The position numbers were made by a program, and so were the translations under genes. Positions 1-7,675 of a DNA stretch of 64,000 nucleotides are shown in pieces. Below the pieces are notes generated by a model. It was not told the DNA's origin. It saw only the letters and a list, made by a program, of their open reading frames with translations, and searched no databases. Numbering within the stretch: the stretch's first letter is position 1; every line of letters starts with the position of its first letter. The stretch comes from DTU052 sp050951725 (GTDB lineage Bacteria > Bacillota > Syntrophomonadia > Syntrophomonadales > DTU052), in contig JBMNJO010000020.1 of NCBI GenBank assembly GCA_050951725.1, positions 1-64,000 of the forward strand. Reading direction: 5' to 3'.

Positions 1-10
1 CCGTGATGCA
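1..10. repeat. Tail of a 29-bp palindromic repeat
   Basis: The first ten bases (CCGTGATGCA) match the right end of the dispersed palindromic repeat seen complete at 3533-3593 and elsewhere. The rest lies outside the window. Confidence 0.6.
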
Positions 11-35
11 CTCGAGAAGGAGATTGTTTGCAGCA

Positions 36-668
36 ATGAAGGTTGAGGTATATAAAGAAACTGAAAATGGCACATTAGGTCTAGGGGTAAGAGTGGTGGA
101 TGATGAAGCCACGGTGGCCGATTTGCTTGGGGTGTGGGAGCCGTTGTCTGATGATCCCGGGGTAAGGAAGCAGTATGCCTCGGGGAGCGATTCCTGCAAG
201 GGCTGTGTCAACAACTGTTGCAATTCGGCATTTGTCATTCCGGACCTGATTGCTTTTAAGGCCATTTGCCGGGAGATGGGCCTCTCACCGGAGGAGTCCC
301 TCCGAAGATGGTTTGACCCGGAGAGCCGGGAGGCCGGGATCCTGCGCTGGAGGTACGGACCCTGTGTCTTTCTTACGGACCGGCTCTGTACCATTTACCG
401 GCAGCGTTCCCTGATCTGTCGCTTTTACCTCTGCACCAATATGCTGGGGGAAACCGAGCAGCTGATTTACTCTGTGGTTACGGCGGGGATTGCCGCCCTC
501 TACCTATGGTTGGAGGAAAGGGGTCTCCTTACTTCAGCAGGAAAAGGCTTGACCGGTTATGACCAGGCCCTGCTGAAGCTTATCCGGGAATACCGGGACC
601 ATCCCGGGACCATGGAGTTTTTGAAGGCCGGCGGCTACCATGAGGTTATGCTGCGAGCCTTCCCATAG
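36..668 (+). CDS. YkgJ-family cysteine-cluster protein
   Basis: This 210-residue protein carries the cysteine pattern of the YkgJ/UPF0153 family, thought to bind zinc or an iron-sulfur cluster; no reaction is established. Cysteines at about residues 54, 57, 61 and 62 (SCKGCVNNCC) are followed by four more at about 110, 118, 128 and 133, the last pair in a CRFYLC motif. The ATG at 36 is chosen because AGAAGGAG lies about 13 bases upstream, and because the longer in-frame GTG/ATG at 3-8 falls inside a palindromic repeat tail. It lies 30 bases upstream of echA on the same strand and may be co-transcribed. A role in hydrogenase metal handling would be a guess. Confidence 0.75.
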   Translation: MKVEVYKETENGTLGLGVRVVDDEATVADLLGVWEPLSDDPGVRKQYASGSDSCKGCVNNCCNSAFVIPDLIAFKAICREMGLSPEESLRRWFDPESREAGILRWRYGPCVFLTDRLCTIYRQRSLICRFYLCTNMLGETEQLIYSVVTAGIAALYLWLEERGLLTSAGKGLTGYDQALLKLIREYRDHPGTMEFLKAGGYHEVMLRAFP

Positions 669-698
669 CCGTTTCCCTCCCGGAAGGGGTAAAAGTAT

Positions 699-2684
699 TT
701 GACCTGGAACCAGTTTCTTCTGATAGCCCTGGCCCTGCCGCTGGCAGTGGCGGTGTTGAACTACTTTATCCGCTGGCCTCAATTCCGCAAGGGTTCCATC
801 ATTGCGATGGCGTTGGCCTTGATAGCTAGTGCCATCTGGCTGCACACCCAGGTGGGGAACGAACCGGTGGTGTTAAGCTTCCCCTGGGGCAATCTGCCCA
901 TCCTGCTTCTGGACCTGGCCATCCTGGCTTACATCACCTATGTGGGCATTGAACGACGTCACCCCTATATCCTCCTGCTGGCGGCTCTGCAGCTGGCTGG
1001 TCTCCTCTACATTGAATTCGGGCTTCGTCCGGATGTGGGCGAGGTTCCCTCGCTGGTGATCGACCGCCTTTCAGTGGTGATGTATATGGTTATCTCCGTG
1101 GTCGGTTCCATCATCTGCGTCTATGCCCTCCAGTATATGGAGGAACACGATGACCATCAGCACCCGGAGCAGCGCAAGAGCCGGTTCTTCCTGTGGTTTG
1201 TGATGTTCCTGGGGATCATGAACGGCCTGGTTTTTGCCAACAACCTCTTCTGGCTCTATTTCTTCTGGGAGGCTACTACACTCTGTTCCTTTGAGCTGAT
1301 CGGGCATGAGGACACCCAGGAGTCGCGGGACAATGCCCTCCTGGCCTTATTCCTCAACTCTATCGGCGGGTTGGCCATGATCGCCGCTATCTTCTTCCTG
1401 GTCAACACCTTTGGCGGAGTATCGGCTTCGCTCTTTGCGGTGGTGAACAGCGGCCTGGCGGTGGTGTCAACCCCGTTCCTTTTGGCCTTGTCCTTCCTGG
1501 CTCTCGGGGGATTTACCAAGGCCGCTCTGTTTCCGTTTCAGAACTGGCTGCTGGGGGCCATGGTGGCTCCGACTCCGGTATCGGCTCTCCTTCACTCCAG
1601 TACCATGGTCAAAGCCGGGGTTTACCTTATCCTCCGTCTAGCCCCTGCGTATAACGGGTTGGCACTCAGCACTGCCATTGCCTTCTTTGGAGGTTTTACC
1701 TTTGTGGCGGCCTCGCTGCTGGCGGTGGCGGAGGATAACGCCAAGCGGGTCCTGGCCTACTCCACGGTGGCCAACCTGGGGCTGATTGTGGCCTGCTGCG
1801 GGATCAACACCCCCCTGGCGGTCAATGCCGCGGTACTCTTGATCATCTTCCATGCGGTATGCAAAGCCCTGCTCTTTATGGGAGTTGGGGTTATCGAGCA
1901 CAATGTGGGCTCACGCAATATAGAAAACATGGAGGGACTGGCAGCCCGGATGCCGGCCATGATGCTGGTTATGAGCATCGGGGTCTTTGGCATGTTCCTG
2001 CCGCCCTTTGGGGTCCTCTTTGCCAAATGGGCCGCCATGGAGGCCTCGATCAGGGAACCGCTCCTGATCGCTTTGATGGTGGCGGGCAGCACTCTGACTG
2101 CGCTGTTTTGGACCAAGTGGCTGGGGCGCATGCTCTCGACCCTGCCCGGGGAGGAGAAGGAAACCAAGCCGGTATCGATGTCCGGTTACTACGTGACATC
2201 CCTGGGAACCCTGGCACTCGGAGTGGTGCTGCTCAGCCTGGCCCTGCCGGCGGTGGTCAGCCGGTTGGCCCTGCCCTCGACGGTGACCTGGTATCCCCCG
2301 GCCATTCAGGGGACGTCGGGTCTGAGCCTGGCGGCGTTTTCCTGGGCCAATTACTACAACCCCGAGATAATCCTGGGCAATGCGGTGGTGCCGGAGGGCC
2401 TCTTTCCGTTGGGTCTGCTTTTTGTGGGCCTTCTGCTGATGCTGGTAGTCCCTATGCTCTTCTCTTCACCGGAAAAAGAGCGGGTCAGCGATATCTATCT
2501 CTCGGGTGAGAACCTCGATGAGGGCCCCTTGCCCAATTACTTTGCCGGGGCCATGGAGATTCCGAGTCAGGTGTCATTGGGTGGTTACTATTTCCGGGGG
2601 GTCCTGAATGACCGGGTGGTCTTGAGCCTCAACATCATTGCCATAGGTTTGATCGCTATGATGATAGGAGTTGTTGCACTATGA
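699..2684 (+). CDS. echA: Ech hydrogenase subunit A (NuoL-like proton-pumping subunit)
   Basis: This 661-residue polytopic membrane protein belongs to the NuoL/MrpA/HyfB proton-conducting family. The conserved core includes FFWEATTLCSFELIG, where the helix-5 glutamate lies, and the KAALFPFQNWLLGAM and APTPVSALLHSSTMVKAG stretches. It is the putative ion-translocating arm of a membrane-bound [NiFe] hydrogenase. Its length is close to EchA and much longer than a bare antiporter. The start is TTG at 699 after GGAAGGGG. The stop overlaps the echB start (ATGA). The order of the six genes matches the echABCDEF order known from Methanosarcina barkeri, which supports Ech over Complex I, since no nuoAJKMN genes are present. 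Confidence 0.88.
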   Translation: MTWNQFLLIALALPLAVAVLNYFIRWPQFRKGSIIAMALALIASAIWLHTQVGNEPVVLSFPWGNLPILLLDLAILAYITYVGIERRHPYILLLAALQLAGLLYIEFGLRPDVGEVPSLVIDRLSVVMYMVISVVGSIICVYALQYMEEHDDHQHPEQRKSRFFLWFVMFLGIMNGLVFANNLFWLYFFWEATTLCSFELIGHEDTQESRDNALLALFLNSIGGLAMIAAIFFLVNTFGGVSASLFAVVNSGLAVVSTPFLLALSFLALGGFTKAALFPFQNWLLGAMVAPTPVSALLHSSTMVKAGVYLILRLAPAYNGLALSTAIAFFGGFTFVAASLLAVAEDNAKRVLAYSTVANLGLIVACCGINTPLAVNAAVLLIIFHAVCKALLFMGVGVIEHNVGSRNIENMEGLAARMPAMMLVMSIGVFGMFLPPFGVLFAKWAAMEASIREPLLIALMVAGSTLTALFWTKWLGRMLSTLPGEEKETKPVSMSGYYVTSLGTLALGVVLLSLALPAVVSRLALPSTVTWYPPAIQGTSGLSLAAFSWANYYNPEIILGNAVVPEGLFPLGLLFVGLLLMLVVPMLFSSPEKERVSDIYLSGENLDEGPLPNYFAGAMEIPSQVSLGGYYFRGVLNDRVVLSLNIIAIGLIAMMIGVVAL

Positions 2685-3523
2685 ACTGGGCCTTAGTCGG
2701 GATTGGAGTTTTGGGAGCGCCGCTCCTGGGAGGACTCCTGTTCGGGATTGACCGTAAAGTGACAGCCAGGCTGCAGGGGCGGAAGGGTCCACCGATTATA
2801 CAGCCGTTTTACGACGTCATCAAACTACTGGCCAAGGATTCGACCTACACCAACCGGCGGCAGGTGTTTTACCTGTATTCCTACCTGCTGTGGATGCTGG
2901 TGGCATTGGCGATACTGCTGACCCTGCAGGACTTCCTGGTGTTTGTGTTTGCCCTGACCTTTTCCGAGGTCTCGCTGGTGTTGGCCGGTTTCTCCACCAA
3001 GTCCCCCTACAGCCATGTGGGGAGCAACCGCGAGATGCTGCAGATCCTGGCCTCAGAGCCGGTCCTGGTCTTTATGGCTTTTGCCCTTTACCTGGCCACC
3101 GGCAGTTTCCTGACCGGCGGGGTGTTCCTGATCGATGAGCCGCTGCTCTTCAGCTACCCCCTGCTGTTTCTGGCGGTCCTGCTGATCCTGACCATACTGA
3201 TGAGGAAGTCACCCTTTGACATCTCCTCCTCCAGCCATGCCCACCAGGAGGTGGTGCGGGGTGTCAGTACCGAGTTCTCCGGGAAATACCTGGCCTTGTT
3301 TGAGATAACCCACTGGGTGGAGCTGATAATTGTCCTGACCATCATCTTCCTGTTTTGGGCCAATCCCTGGTGGGCCGGGGTGCTGCTGGCATTGGGAGCC
3401 TATTTTGTGGAGCTTCTGATCGACAACACCTATGCCCGCCTGAAGCTGAGCACGATGGTCAAGACCACCTGGGCCTGGGGCTTCGGCCTCTCCCTGGTGA
3501 ACATCCTCTACTTCGTCCTGTAA
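2681..3523 (+). CDS. echB: Ech hydrogenase subunit B (NuoH-like)
   Basis: This 280-residue integral membrane protein is of the NuoH/HycD/EchB family, which anchors the soluble hydrogenase arm and links redox chemistry to ion movement. Family marks are RKVTARLQGRKGPPIIQPFYD near residue 30, the acidic EVSLVLAGF stretch, and KSPFDISSSSHAHQEVVRG in a cytoplasmic loop. The ATG overlaps the echA stop by four bases, indicating translational coupling. A paired palindromic repeat fills the gap before echC. Confidence 0.9.
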   Translation: MNWALVGIGVLGAPLLGGLLFGIDRKVTARLQGRKGPPIIQPFYDVIKLLAKDSTYTNRRQVFYLYSYLLWMLVALAILLTLQDFLVFVFALTFSEVSLVLAGFSTKSPYSHVGSNREMLQILASEPVLVFMAFALYLATGSFLTGGVFLIDEPLLFSYPLLFLAVLLILTILMRKSPFDISSSSHAHQEVVRGVSTEFSGKYLALFEITHWVELIIVLTIIFLFWANPWWAGVLLALGAYFVELLIDNTYARLKLSTMVKTTWAWGFGLSLVNILYFVL

Positions 3524-3601
3524 TGCATCAAGTGCATCACGGGGACAGTCCCCATGATGCATTTTGCATCGTGGGGACTGTCCCCGTGATGCAGTGATGC
3601 A
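3524..3601. repeat. Paired palindromic repeat between echB and echC
   Basis: Two 29-bp palindromic units (3533-3561 and 3565-3593) are separated by TTT. The second is almost the exact reverse complement of the first, so the pair could form one long hairpin with a 3-nt loop. Partial TGCATCA and TGATGCA copies flank the pair. It starts at the base after the echB stop and lies inside the operon. Confidence 0.9.
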
Positions 3602-3622
3602 AAGTGAAAGGAGGTCTTGTGA

Positions 3623-4120
3623 TTGAATCTGATACATCTGGCGCAGGCCAGGTCGCCCTGGGTTATGCACTATGATGCTTCCAGCTGCAACGGCTGTGAT
3701 ATTGAAACGGTGGCCTGCCTGACCCCGCTCTATGATATTGAGAGGTTTGGAGCGGTTCAGATCGGCAATCCGAAGCATGCTGACATACTGCTGGTGACCG
3801 GTAATGTGAACCACAAGTCAAAGCGGGTCCTGCGCAACATATATGAGCAGATGACTGAGCCCAAGGTGGTAGTGGCTATCGGCATCTGTGCCACCTCCTC
3901 GGGGGTGTTTCACCAGAGCTACAACGTTTTGGGCGGGGCGGACCAGGCGGTGCCGGTGGATGTCTATGTTTCGGGCTGTCCGCCGCGTCCGGAGGCCATT
4001 ATCGACGGGATTATCATGGGGATAGAGAAGCTGCAGAAGAAGTGGAAGGAGGAGAAGGAGCCGGTTGAAAGAAGTAACCAGGGATCAACTCCTGAACGAA
4101 GTACAGCAGATGTGGGATAG
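3623..4120 (+). CDS. echC: Ech hydrogenase small subunit (EchC, NuoB-like)
   Basis: This 165-residue subunit matches the NuoB/HycG/EchC family, which carries the proximal [4Fe-4S] cluster that passes electrons to the NiFe centre. The ligands are visible in SSCNGCDIE near residue 20, in AIGICATSSG and in VSGCPPRPEAI. The start is TTG at 3623 after a strong AAAGGAGG. The final 56 bases overlap the start of echD in another frame, which suggests translational coupling. The charged, lysine- and glutamate-rich C-terminal tail after about residue 135 is an extension beyond the core fold. Confidence 0.9.
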   Translation: MNLIHLAQARSPWVMHYDASSCNGCDIETVACLTPLYDIERFGAVQIGNPKHADILLVTGNVNHKSKRVLRNIYEQMTEPKVVVAIGICATSSGVFHQSYNVLGGADQAVPVDVYVSGCPPRPEAIIDGIIMGIEKLQKKWKEEKEPVERSNQGSTPERSTADVG

Positions 4121-4430
4121 ACGATGCCGGTTCGTTACTATAACCTGCGTCGATCTCATCGAGAATTTGGACCTGATCTACAGTTTCGACCACAACCTCG
4201 ATCTGGCGAACCTGCGGGTCAAGGCGGAAAAGGACCGGCCTTTTCCCAGCATTTCGGGCATATACAGCTGTGCATTCTACGTGGAAAACGAGATTCAGGA
4301 CCAGTTCGGGCTCAAGTTTGAAAACCTGCATACGGATTTCGGCGGCTATATGCTCCTCAGCCGGGATGCGCCGCGGGCGCCGATGCTCAGAAATGTTGGC
4401 GAAAGGGGTAAGAACGAGGATGCAGTCTAG
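4065..4430 (+). CDS. echD: Ech hydrogenase subunit D (NuoC-like)
   Basis: This 121-residue protein is of the 30-kDa NuoC/EchD type and has no cofactor. Marks are an FVTITCVDL strand, a YSFDHNLDLANLRV segment, and a C-terminal FENLHTDFGGYML with an acidic tail. It probably bridges the large and small hydrogenase subunits. It starts at TTG 4065 inside the end of echC, behind AAGGAGGAGAAGGAG, and its end overlaps the echE start by 11 bases. Its length is typical of Ech, where this subunit is a free short protein rather than fused as in HycE. Confidence 0.85.
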   Translation: MKEVTRDQLLNEVQQMWDRRCRFVTITCVDLIENLDLIYSFDHNLDLANLRVKAEKDRPFPSISGIYSCAFYVENEIQDQFGLKFENLHTDFGGYMLLSRDAPRAPMLRNVGERGKNEDAV

Positions 4431-5499
4431 AACCATTATTCCTTTTGGACCGCAGCATCCGGTCCTCCCTGAGCCCCTGCAGCTCAAGCTGACGGTGGAG
4501 GACGAGAAGGTGGTCGATGCGGTGCCGGGCCTGGGCTACGTCCACCGGGGCCTGGAAAAGGGAGCGGAACTTAACGACTACGTTAAAAACATATACATGG
4601 CAGAGCGGGTGTGCGGGATCTGTTCCTTTATGCATTCCTGGAGCTACTGCAGCTGTATCGAGGATCTCCTGGAGATTGATGTACCTCCCCGGGCCGAGTA
4701 CCTGCGCCTGATCTTTTCGGAACTGTCGCGGATCCACAGCCACATGCTCTGGCTGGGCCTGTATGCGGATGCCTTTGGGTTGGAGAGCCTGTTCATGCAG
4801 TGCTGGCGAATCCGGGAACGGAGCCTGGATATGCAGGAGGCCGGAGGCGGAGGCCGGGTTATCCTCTCCACCTGTACTATCGGCGGTATGCGCCGCAACC
4901 TGGATGAAGACATGCGCCGGGCCTTCATCAAGGAGGTGGCTGAGATCAGACGTGACTTTGAACGGGTGATGCCGGCCTTCCTCAACGACTATTCCATCAA
5001 GAAGCGGACGGTGGGGGTCGGAATCCTGAGCAAGGAAGATGCCCAGGAACTGGGGGCGGTAGGGCCAACCCTGCGCGGCAGCGGGGTCAGAAGTGATGCC
5101 CGCATGCTGGGTTACGGTCCCTACAAGGAGCTGGACTTCGAACCGGTGGTGGAAAACGAGGGGGATTGTTACGCCCGGGCGGTGGTTCGGGTCAAGGAGG
5201 TCCTGCAGGCATTGGACCTGGTGACGATGGCCCTGGAGCGGCTTCCTGAGGGTGAGATCAAGACCAATTTCCGGGGCAAGCTGAATGGCGAGGTGTTCAA
5301 GCGCATGGAGCAGCCGCGCGGGGAGATGCTCTACTATGTCAAGGCCAGCCGCAACAAAAACCTGGATCGTTTCCGCATTCGCACCCCGACCTTCGCCAAC
5401 ATACCGCCTCTGCTCAAGATGCTGCCCGGTTGTGAACTGTCCGATGTCCCGGTCATTGTTTTGTCCATTGATCCCTGCATCAGCTGTAACGAGCGATAA
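4420..5499 (+). CDS. echE: Ech [NiFe] hydrogenase large (catalytic) subunit
   Basis: This 359-residue subunit is of the NuoD/HycE/EchE family. Both NiFe-ligating CxxC motifs are present: RVCGICSFMHS near residue 65 and DPCISCNER at the extreme C-terminus. It is therefore expected to bind a NiFe(CN)2CO site, unlike NuoD. The protein ends just after the second motif, as in Ech and CO-induced hydrogenases, so no C-terminal peptide would need cleavage. ATG 4420 is chosen because it follows GAAAGGGG and begins QSRTIIPFGPQHP, the family N-terminus; a longer in-frame extension to 4270 only reads through echD out of frame. No hyp maturation genes lie in the window. Confidence 0.92.
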   Translation: MQSRTIIPFGPQHPVLPEPLQLKLTVEDEKVVDAVPGLGYVHRGLEKGAELNDYVKNIYMAERVCGICSFMHSWSYCSCIEDLLEIDVPPRAEYLRLIFSELSRIHSHMLWLGLYADAFGLESLFMQCWRIRERSLDMQEAGGGGRVILSTCTIGGMRRNLDEDMRRAFIKEVAEIRRDFERVMPAFLNDYSIKKRTVGVGILSKEDAQELGAVGPTLRGSGVRSDARMLGYGPYKELDFEPVVENEGDCYARAVVRVKEVLQALDLVTMALERLPEGEIKTNFRGKLNGEVFKRMEQPRGEMLYYVKASRNKNLDRFRIRTPTFANIPPLLKMLPGCELSDVPVIVLSIDPCISCNER

Positions 5500-5502
5500 G
5501 AC

Positions 5503-5531
5503 TGCATCATGGGGACTGTCCCCATGATGCA
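5503..5531. repeat. Single palindromic repeat between echE and echF
   Basis: One complete 29-bp unit (TGCATCATGGGG...CCCCATGATGCA) is followed by an extra ATGATGC. It lies four bases after the echE stop, inside the operon. Confidence 0.9.
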
Positions 5532-5571
5532 ATGATGCGATAATGAAGGGGGAATTGTTCTGTTTCAGATA

Positions 5572-5922
5572 ATGCTGCCTACGGTGTTGAAGAATCTGTT
5601 TAACCGTCCGGTGACCAGGGAGTATCCCTATACCTACCGGGAACCGTTCAAGAGTGCCCGGGGCCGGCTGGTGCTGGATATGCGGGAGTGCATCATGTGT
5701 ACCGCCTGCGAGAAGCGCTGTCCTGCCGGGGCCATCGAGGTCAAGCGCAAGGAAGGGCTTTATAAATTTGACCCTTACAGCTGTGTCGTTTGTGGTGCCT
5801 GTGTTGAGGCCTGTCCGGAGAAGTGCCTGGAGGTGGACTCCGACTGGCGCCGGCCGGTAGGGGAGATGAAAACTGAGGTCTGGCATATTGAACCCCGCCG
5901 CAAGAAGGAAAAAACCGCTTAA
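5572..5922 (+). CDS. echF: Ech hydrogenase ferredoxin-like subunit (EchF, NuoI-like)
   Basis: This 116-residue protein has two [4Fe-4S] binding motifs, CIMCTACEKRCP and CVVCGACVEACP, as in NuoI/HycB/EchF. It would take electrons from soluble ferredoxin and pass them to EchC. The N-terminal LKNLFNRPVTREYPY stretch is typical of the family. The ATG at 5572 lies about 20 bases after GAAGGGGG, so a non-ATG start slightly upstream (in-frame CTG at 5560) is possible. It is the last gene of the ech operon. Confidence 0.9.
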   Translation: MLPTVLKNLFNRPVTREYPYTYREPFKSARGRLVLDMRECIMCTACEKRCPAGAIEVKRKEGLYKFDPYSCVVCGACVEACPEKCLEVDSDWRRPVGEMKTEVWHIEPRRKKEKTA

Positions 5923-6197
5923 GAATTTGGGGGACTCAGCCATTATAGGATAACGGCTCCGATTGGCCAACGGCTGATGCTAATCCTTAAACACCAATAA
6001 GGCCACGGCCTGCGGGTGGTCACCCATTAAACCGTTTATTGCCTTGATGCTATAAGCCGGTGTGCGGTTTTGGGATACTTTATCCTAAAATGAAATGATT
6101 GCCGGTTTTCATCCAGCACAACGCCCGGGACGGGCCGCCGATCACCTTACGCTGCCTGTATATGGGATGAATATCGTGTATAAACCTCTGCAATTAC
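5923..6197. other. Intergenic region after ech operon, no gene seen
   Basis: No open frame with a ribosome binding site is present. AGGATAA/TTATCCT-like AT-rich stretches occur, but no clear terminator follows echF here. The regulatory elements of the next gene begin at about 6198. Confidence 0.5.
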
Positions 6198-6265
6198 GGT
6201 TACACGTTCTTGCCGTCGAGATCTTTGTGTAACCCTTATGACCGTAGTTGACATAAAGGTGACAC
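6198..6265. promoter_or_regulatory. Candidate activator binding sites (GTGTNACC half-sites)
   Basis: Three related half-sites are visible: GGTTACAC (6198-6205), GTGTAACC (6227-6234) and GGTGACAC (6258-6265), the last two extended into an imperfect inverted repeat of 13-bp arms. They lie about 200-260 bases before the predicted sigma-54 start, a usual distance for an enhancer. Similar half-sites occur upstream of the paralogous gene at 14836. A weak sigma-A-like promoter (TTGACA 6248, TATACA 6270) overlaps them. Confidence 0.5.
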
Positions 6266-6311
6266 CTAATATACAGCCCAATTACAACTCAATCTGCCTT
6301 TCTGTCGAAAG

Positions 6312-6341
6312 AAGTCCTCTCCACGGGGACTTTTTCTTTTT
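6312..6341 (+). terminator. Rho-independent terminator upstream of the sigma-54 promoter
   Basis: The stem is AAGTCC (6312-6317) with GGACTT (6327-6332) and a 9-nt loop, running into a T-rich tract. It may insulate the sigma-54 promoter from upstream transcription, or end a very short RNA. A stronger hairpin with the same AAGTCC/GGACTT edges lies at 14412. Confidence 0.6.
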
Positions 6342-6438
6342 GTGTAAATATATGTCAACGTCTAGAATTCGCCATTAATCGGGGTTATTAAACAACTGAG
6401 GTTGCATTTTTCGACAAATGCTTTATAATGAGGCAGGT

Positions 6439-6454
6439 TGGCACGATACTTGCA
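6439..6454 (+). promoter_or_regulatory. Sigma-54 promoter
   Basis: TGGCAC-N5-TTGCA matches the -24/-12 consensus exactly, with GG at 6440-6441 and GC at 6452-6453. The expected start is near 6465, 47 bases before the ATG at 6512. It probably drives gene 6512 and may read on into hydCBA. Confidence 0.88.
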
Positions 6455-6511
6455 TTATAAATTGTTAAATGATTCACAAATTCACATAAACATAGAGGGG
6501 ATGGTGATCTA

Positions 6512-7051
6512 ATGAATACAGCAAAAAAAATCAACTATCGTACCCAGGCAGCTTACGAACTGGCCAAATCAGTACCCTGCCCCCGACGTGTCAACGATGT
6601 CTATGCAATGGGAGCCAATCTTCAGTACTGCATTCGAGCAAAGTACCTGGAAATTGGCGATCCAAACCAAAAGGATACCAGGGCCCTCTGTACTAAACTG
6701 GTGTCAAAACAGATGGACATAAAAAAACAAATCGAGAAGGCCGGCCAACGGCAGCTGAATCTCCTGATTCAGTCCTTCTACGAGCAGGGTGGACCAATTA
6801 TGGAGGATCCAGTGTCCGAGCAGATGGTCAAGGAAATCAATCCTTTCTTCAACAGATTGATGAGCAATTTCCTTGATTCGCTGGACGAAGTGACCGACAA
6901 GGTTTCACAGGGAGAAATGAGTGTCGCCGACATGGAGACCCAGATTAACCGTGACATAATCAGTATGTTTAGTGCGCTTGGCAATCTGTTTGCGGTGGAT
7001 GAGATGCGCGAAGCCTTCCACGAACTGGTACAAATCAGAGAATCGTTCTAA
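6512..7051 (+). CDS. Conserved helical protein of unknown function, hydrogenase-linked
   Basis: I do not recognise this 179-residue soluble protein as a characterised family. It is predicted to be almost all helix, without membrane segments. It is a clear paralogue of the product at 14836-15402: both share CPR near residue 23, VYA.G..L.Y, a Q..FY..GGP.ME stretch and a closing REAFHELVQIR-like end. Cysteines lie at about 23, 40 and 60. GAGGGGATGG precedes the ATG. It sits alone behind a consensus sigma-54 promoter and directly upstream of hydCBA in the same direction, so a regulatory, chaperone or sensing role linked to hydrogenase is plausible but unproven. Confidence 0.8.
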   Translation: MNTAKKINYRTQAAYELAKSVPCPRRVNDVYAMGANLQYCIRAKYLEIGDPNQKDTRALCTKLVSKQMDIKKQIEKAGQRQLNLLIQSFYEQGGPIMEDPVSEQMVKEINPFFNRLMSNFLDSLDEVTDKVSQGEMSVADMETQINRDIISMFSALGNLFAVDEMREAFHELVQIRESF

Positions 7052-7070
7052 TAACTGGCCTTCAATGTTG

Positions 7071-7097
7071 CTGGGCCCAGCCCCCGGTTGGGCCCAG
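7071..7097. other. Strong hairpin between gene 6512 and hydC
   Basis: The inverted repeat CTGGGCCCA/TGGGCCCAG has a 9-nt loop and lacks a T-tract. It could attenuate or process a transcript running from the sigma-54 promoter into hydCBA. Confidence 0.55.
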
Positions 7098-7144
7098 GTC
7101 ACAGGAAATACAAAGTAAGACTGATTTGTTAAGGAGGATTAGTT

Positions 7145-7675
7145 ATGTGCAATTGTGGTGGAGAAGGCATAAGGGATATACGCTATGTCACGCTCGAAAA
7201 AACCCTGAAGAAATATCGTCAGTCTACCGGGAAGATAATCCCGGTCTTACAGGAAATACAGGATATCTTTGGGTACATTCCCGAGGATGCTATCCGGGAG
7301 ACCTCCCGGGAACTTGGGATCCCTTCCAGTGAGATTTATGGAGTGGTTACCTTTTACGGGCAATTCCACCTGCAGGCCAGGGGCAAAAACATCATCCGGG
7401 TCTGCACGGGAACTGCTTGTCACGTGCAGGGTGGAGGCAAGGTGTTGGAGGCGATAACCAATTGTTTGGGGTTAACGGATGGCAAGTTAACTACCGATAA
7501 TATGATGTTTACGCTGGAACCGGTTGCCTGCCTGGGTGCCTGCGGTATGGCGCCGGTGATGATGGTCAACGAAGATGCATATGGCAGGCTGACCCCGGAG
7601 GAGGTACCCGAAATACTCGCGCGTTATGAGGAAAATCGCGACGAGGAGGGTGATGAGAAGAAATGCATAGCTTAA
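7145..7675 (+). CDS. hydC: [FeFe] hydrogenase NuoE-like subunit (HydC)
   Basis: This 176-residue thioredoxin-fold [2Fe-2S] subunit is of the NuoE/HydC family. Cluster ligands lie in CTGTACHVQGG (about residues 89-94) and CLGACGMAPVMMVN (about 128-132). The N-terminal helical part (IIPVLQEIQDIFGYIP) is typical. A short CxC motif (MCNCGG) precedes the usual start and a cysteine lies near the C-terminus; these are unusual extras. AAGGAGGA lies at 7131-7138. The end overlaps hydB by 13 bases. In the complex it would relay electrons between the HydB flavin and HydA. Confidence 0.92.
   Translation: MCNCGGEGIRDIRYVTLEKTLKKYRQSTGKIIPVLQEIQDIFGYIPEDAIRETSRELGIPSSEIYGVVTFYGQFHLQARGKNIIRVCTGTACHVQGGGKVLEAITNCLGLTDGKLTTDNMMFTLEPVACLGACGMAPVMMVNEDAYGRLTPEEVPEILARYEENRDEEGDEKKCIA

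Noticed and set aside
699..5922. Partial respiratory Complex I
   Set aside because: NiFe-binding CxxC motifs are present in the large subunit and nuoA, J, K, M, N are absent, which fits Ech instead.
4387..5970. Long open frame on the minus strand across echE-echF
   Set aside because: It is antisense to a clear hydrogenase gene, has no family pattern and is a product of GC-rich codon bias.
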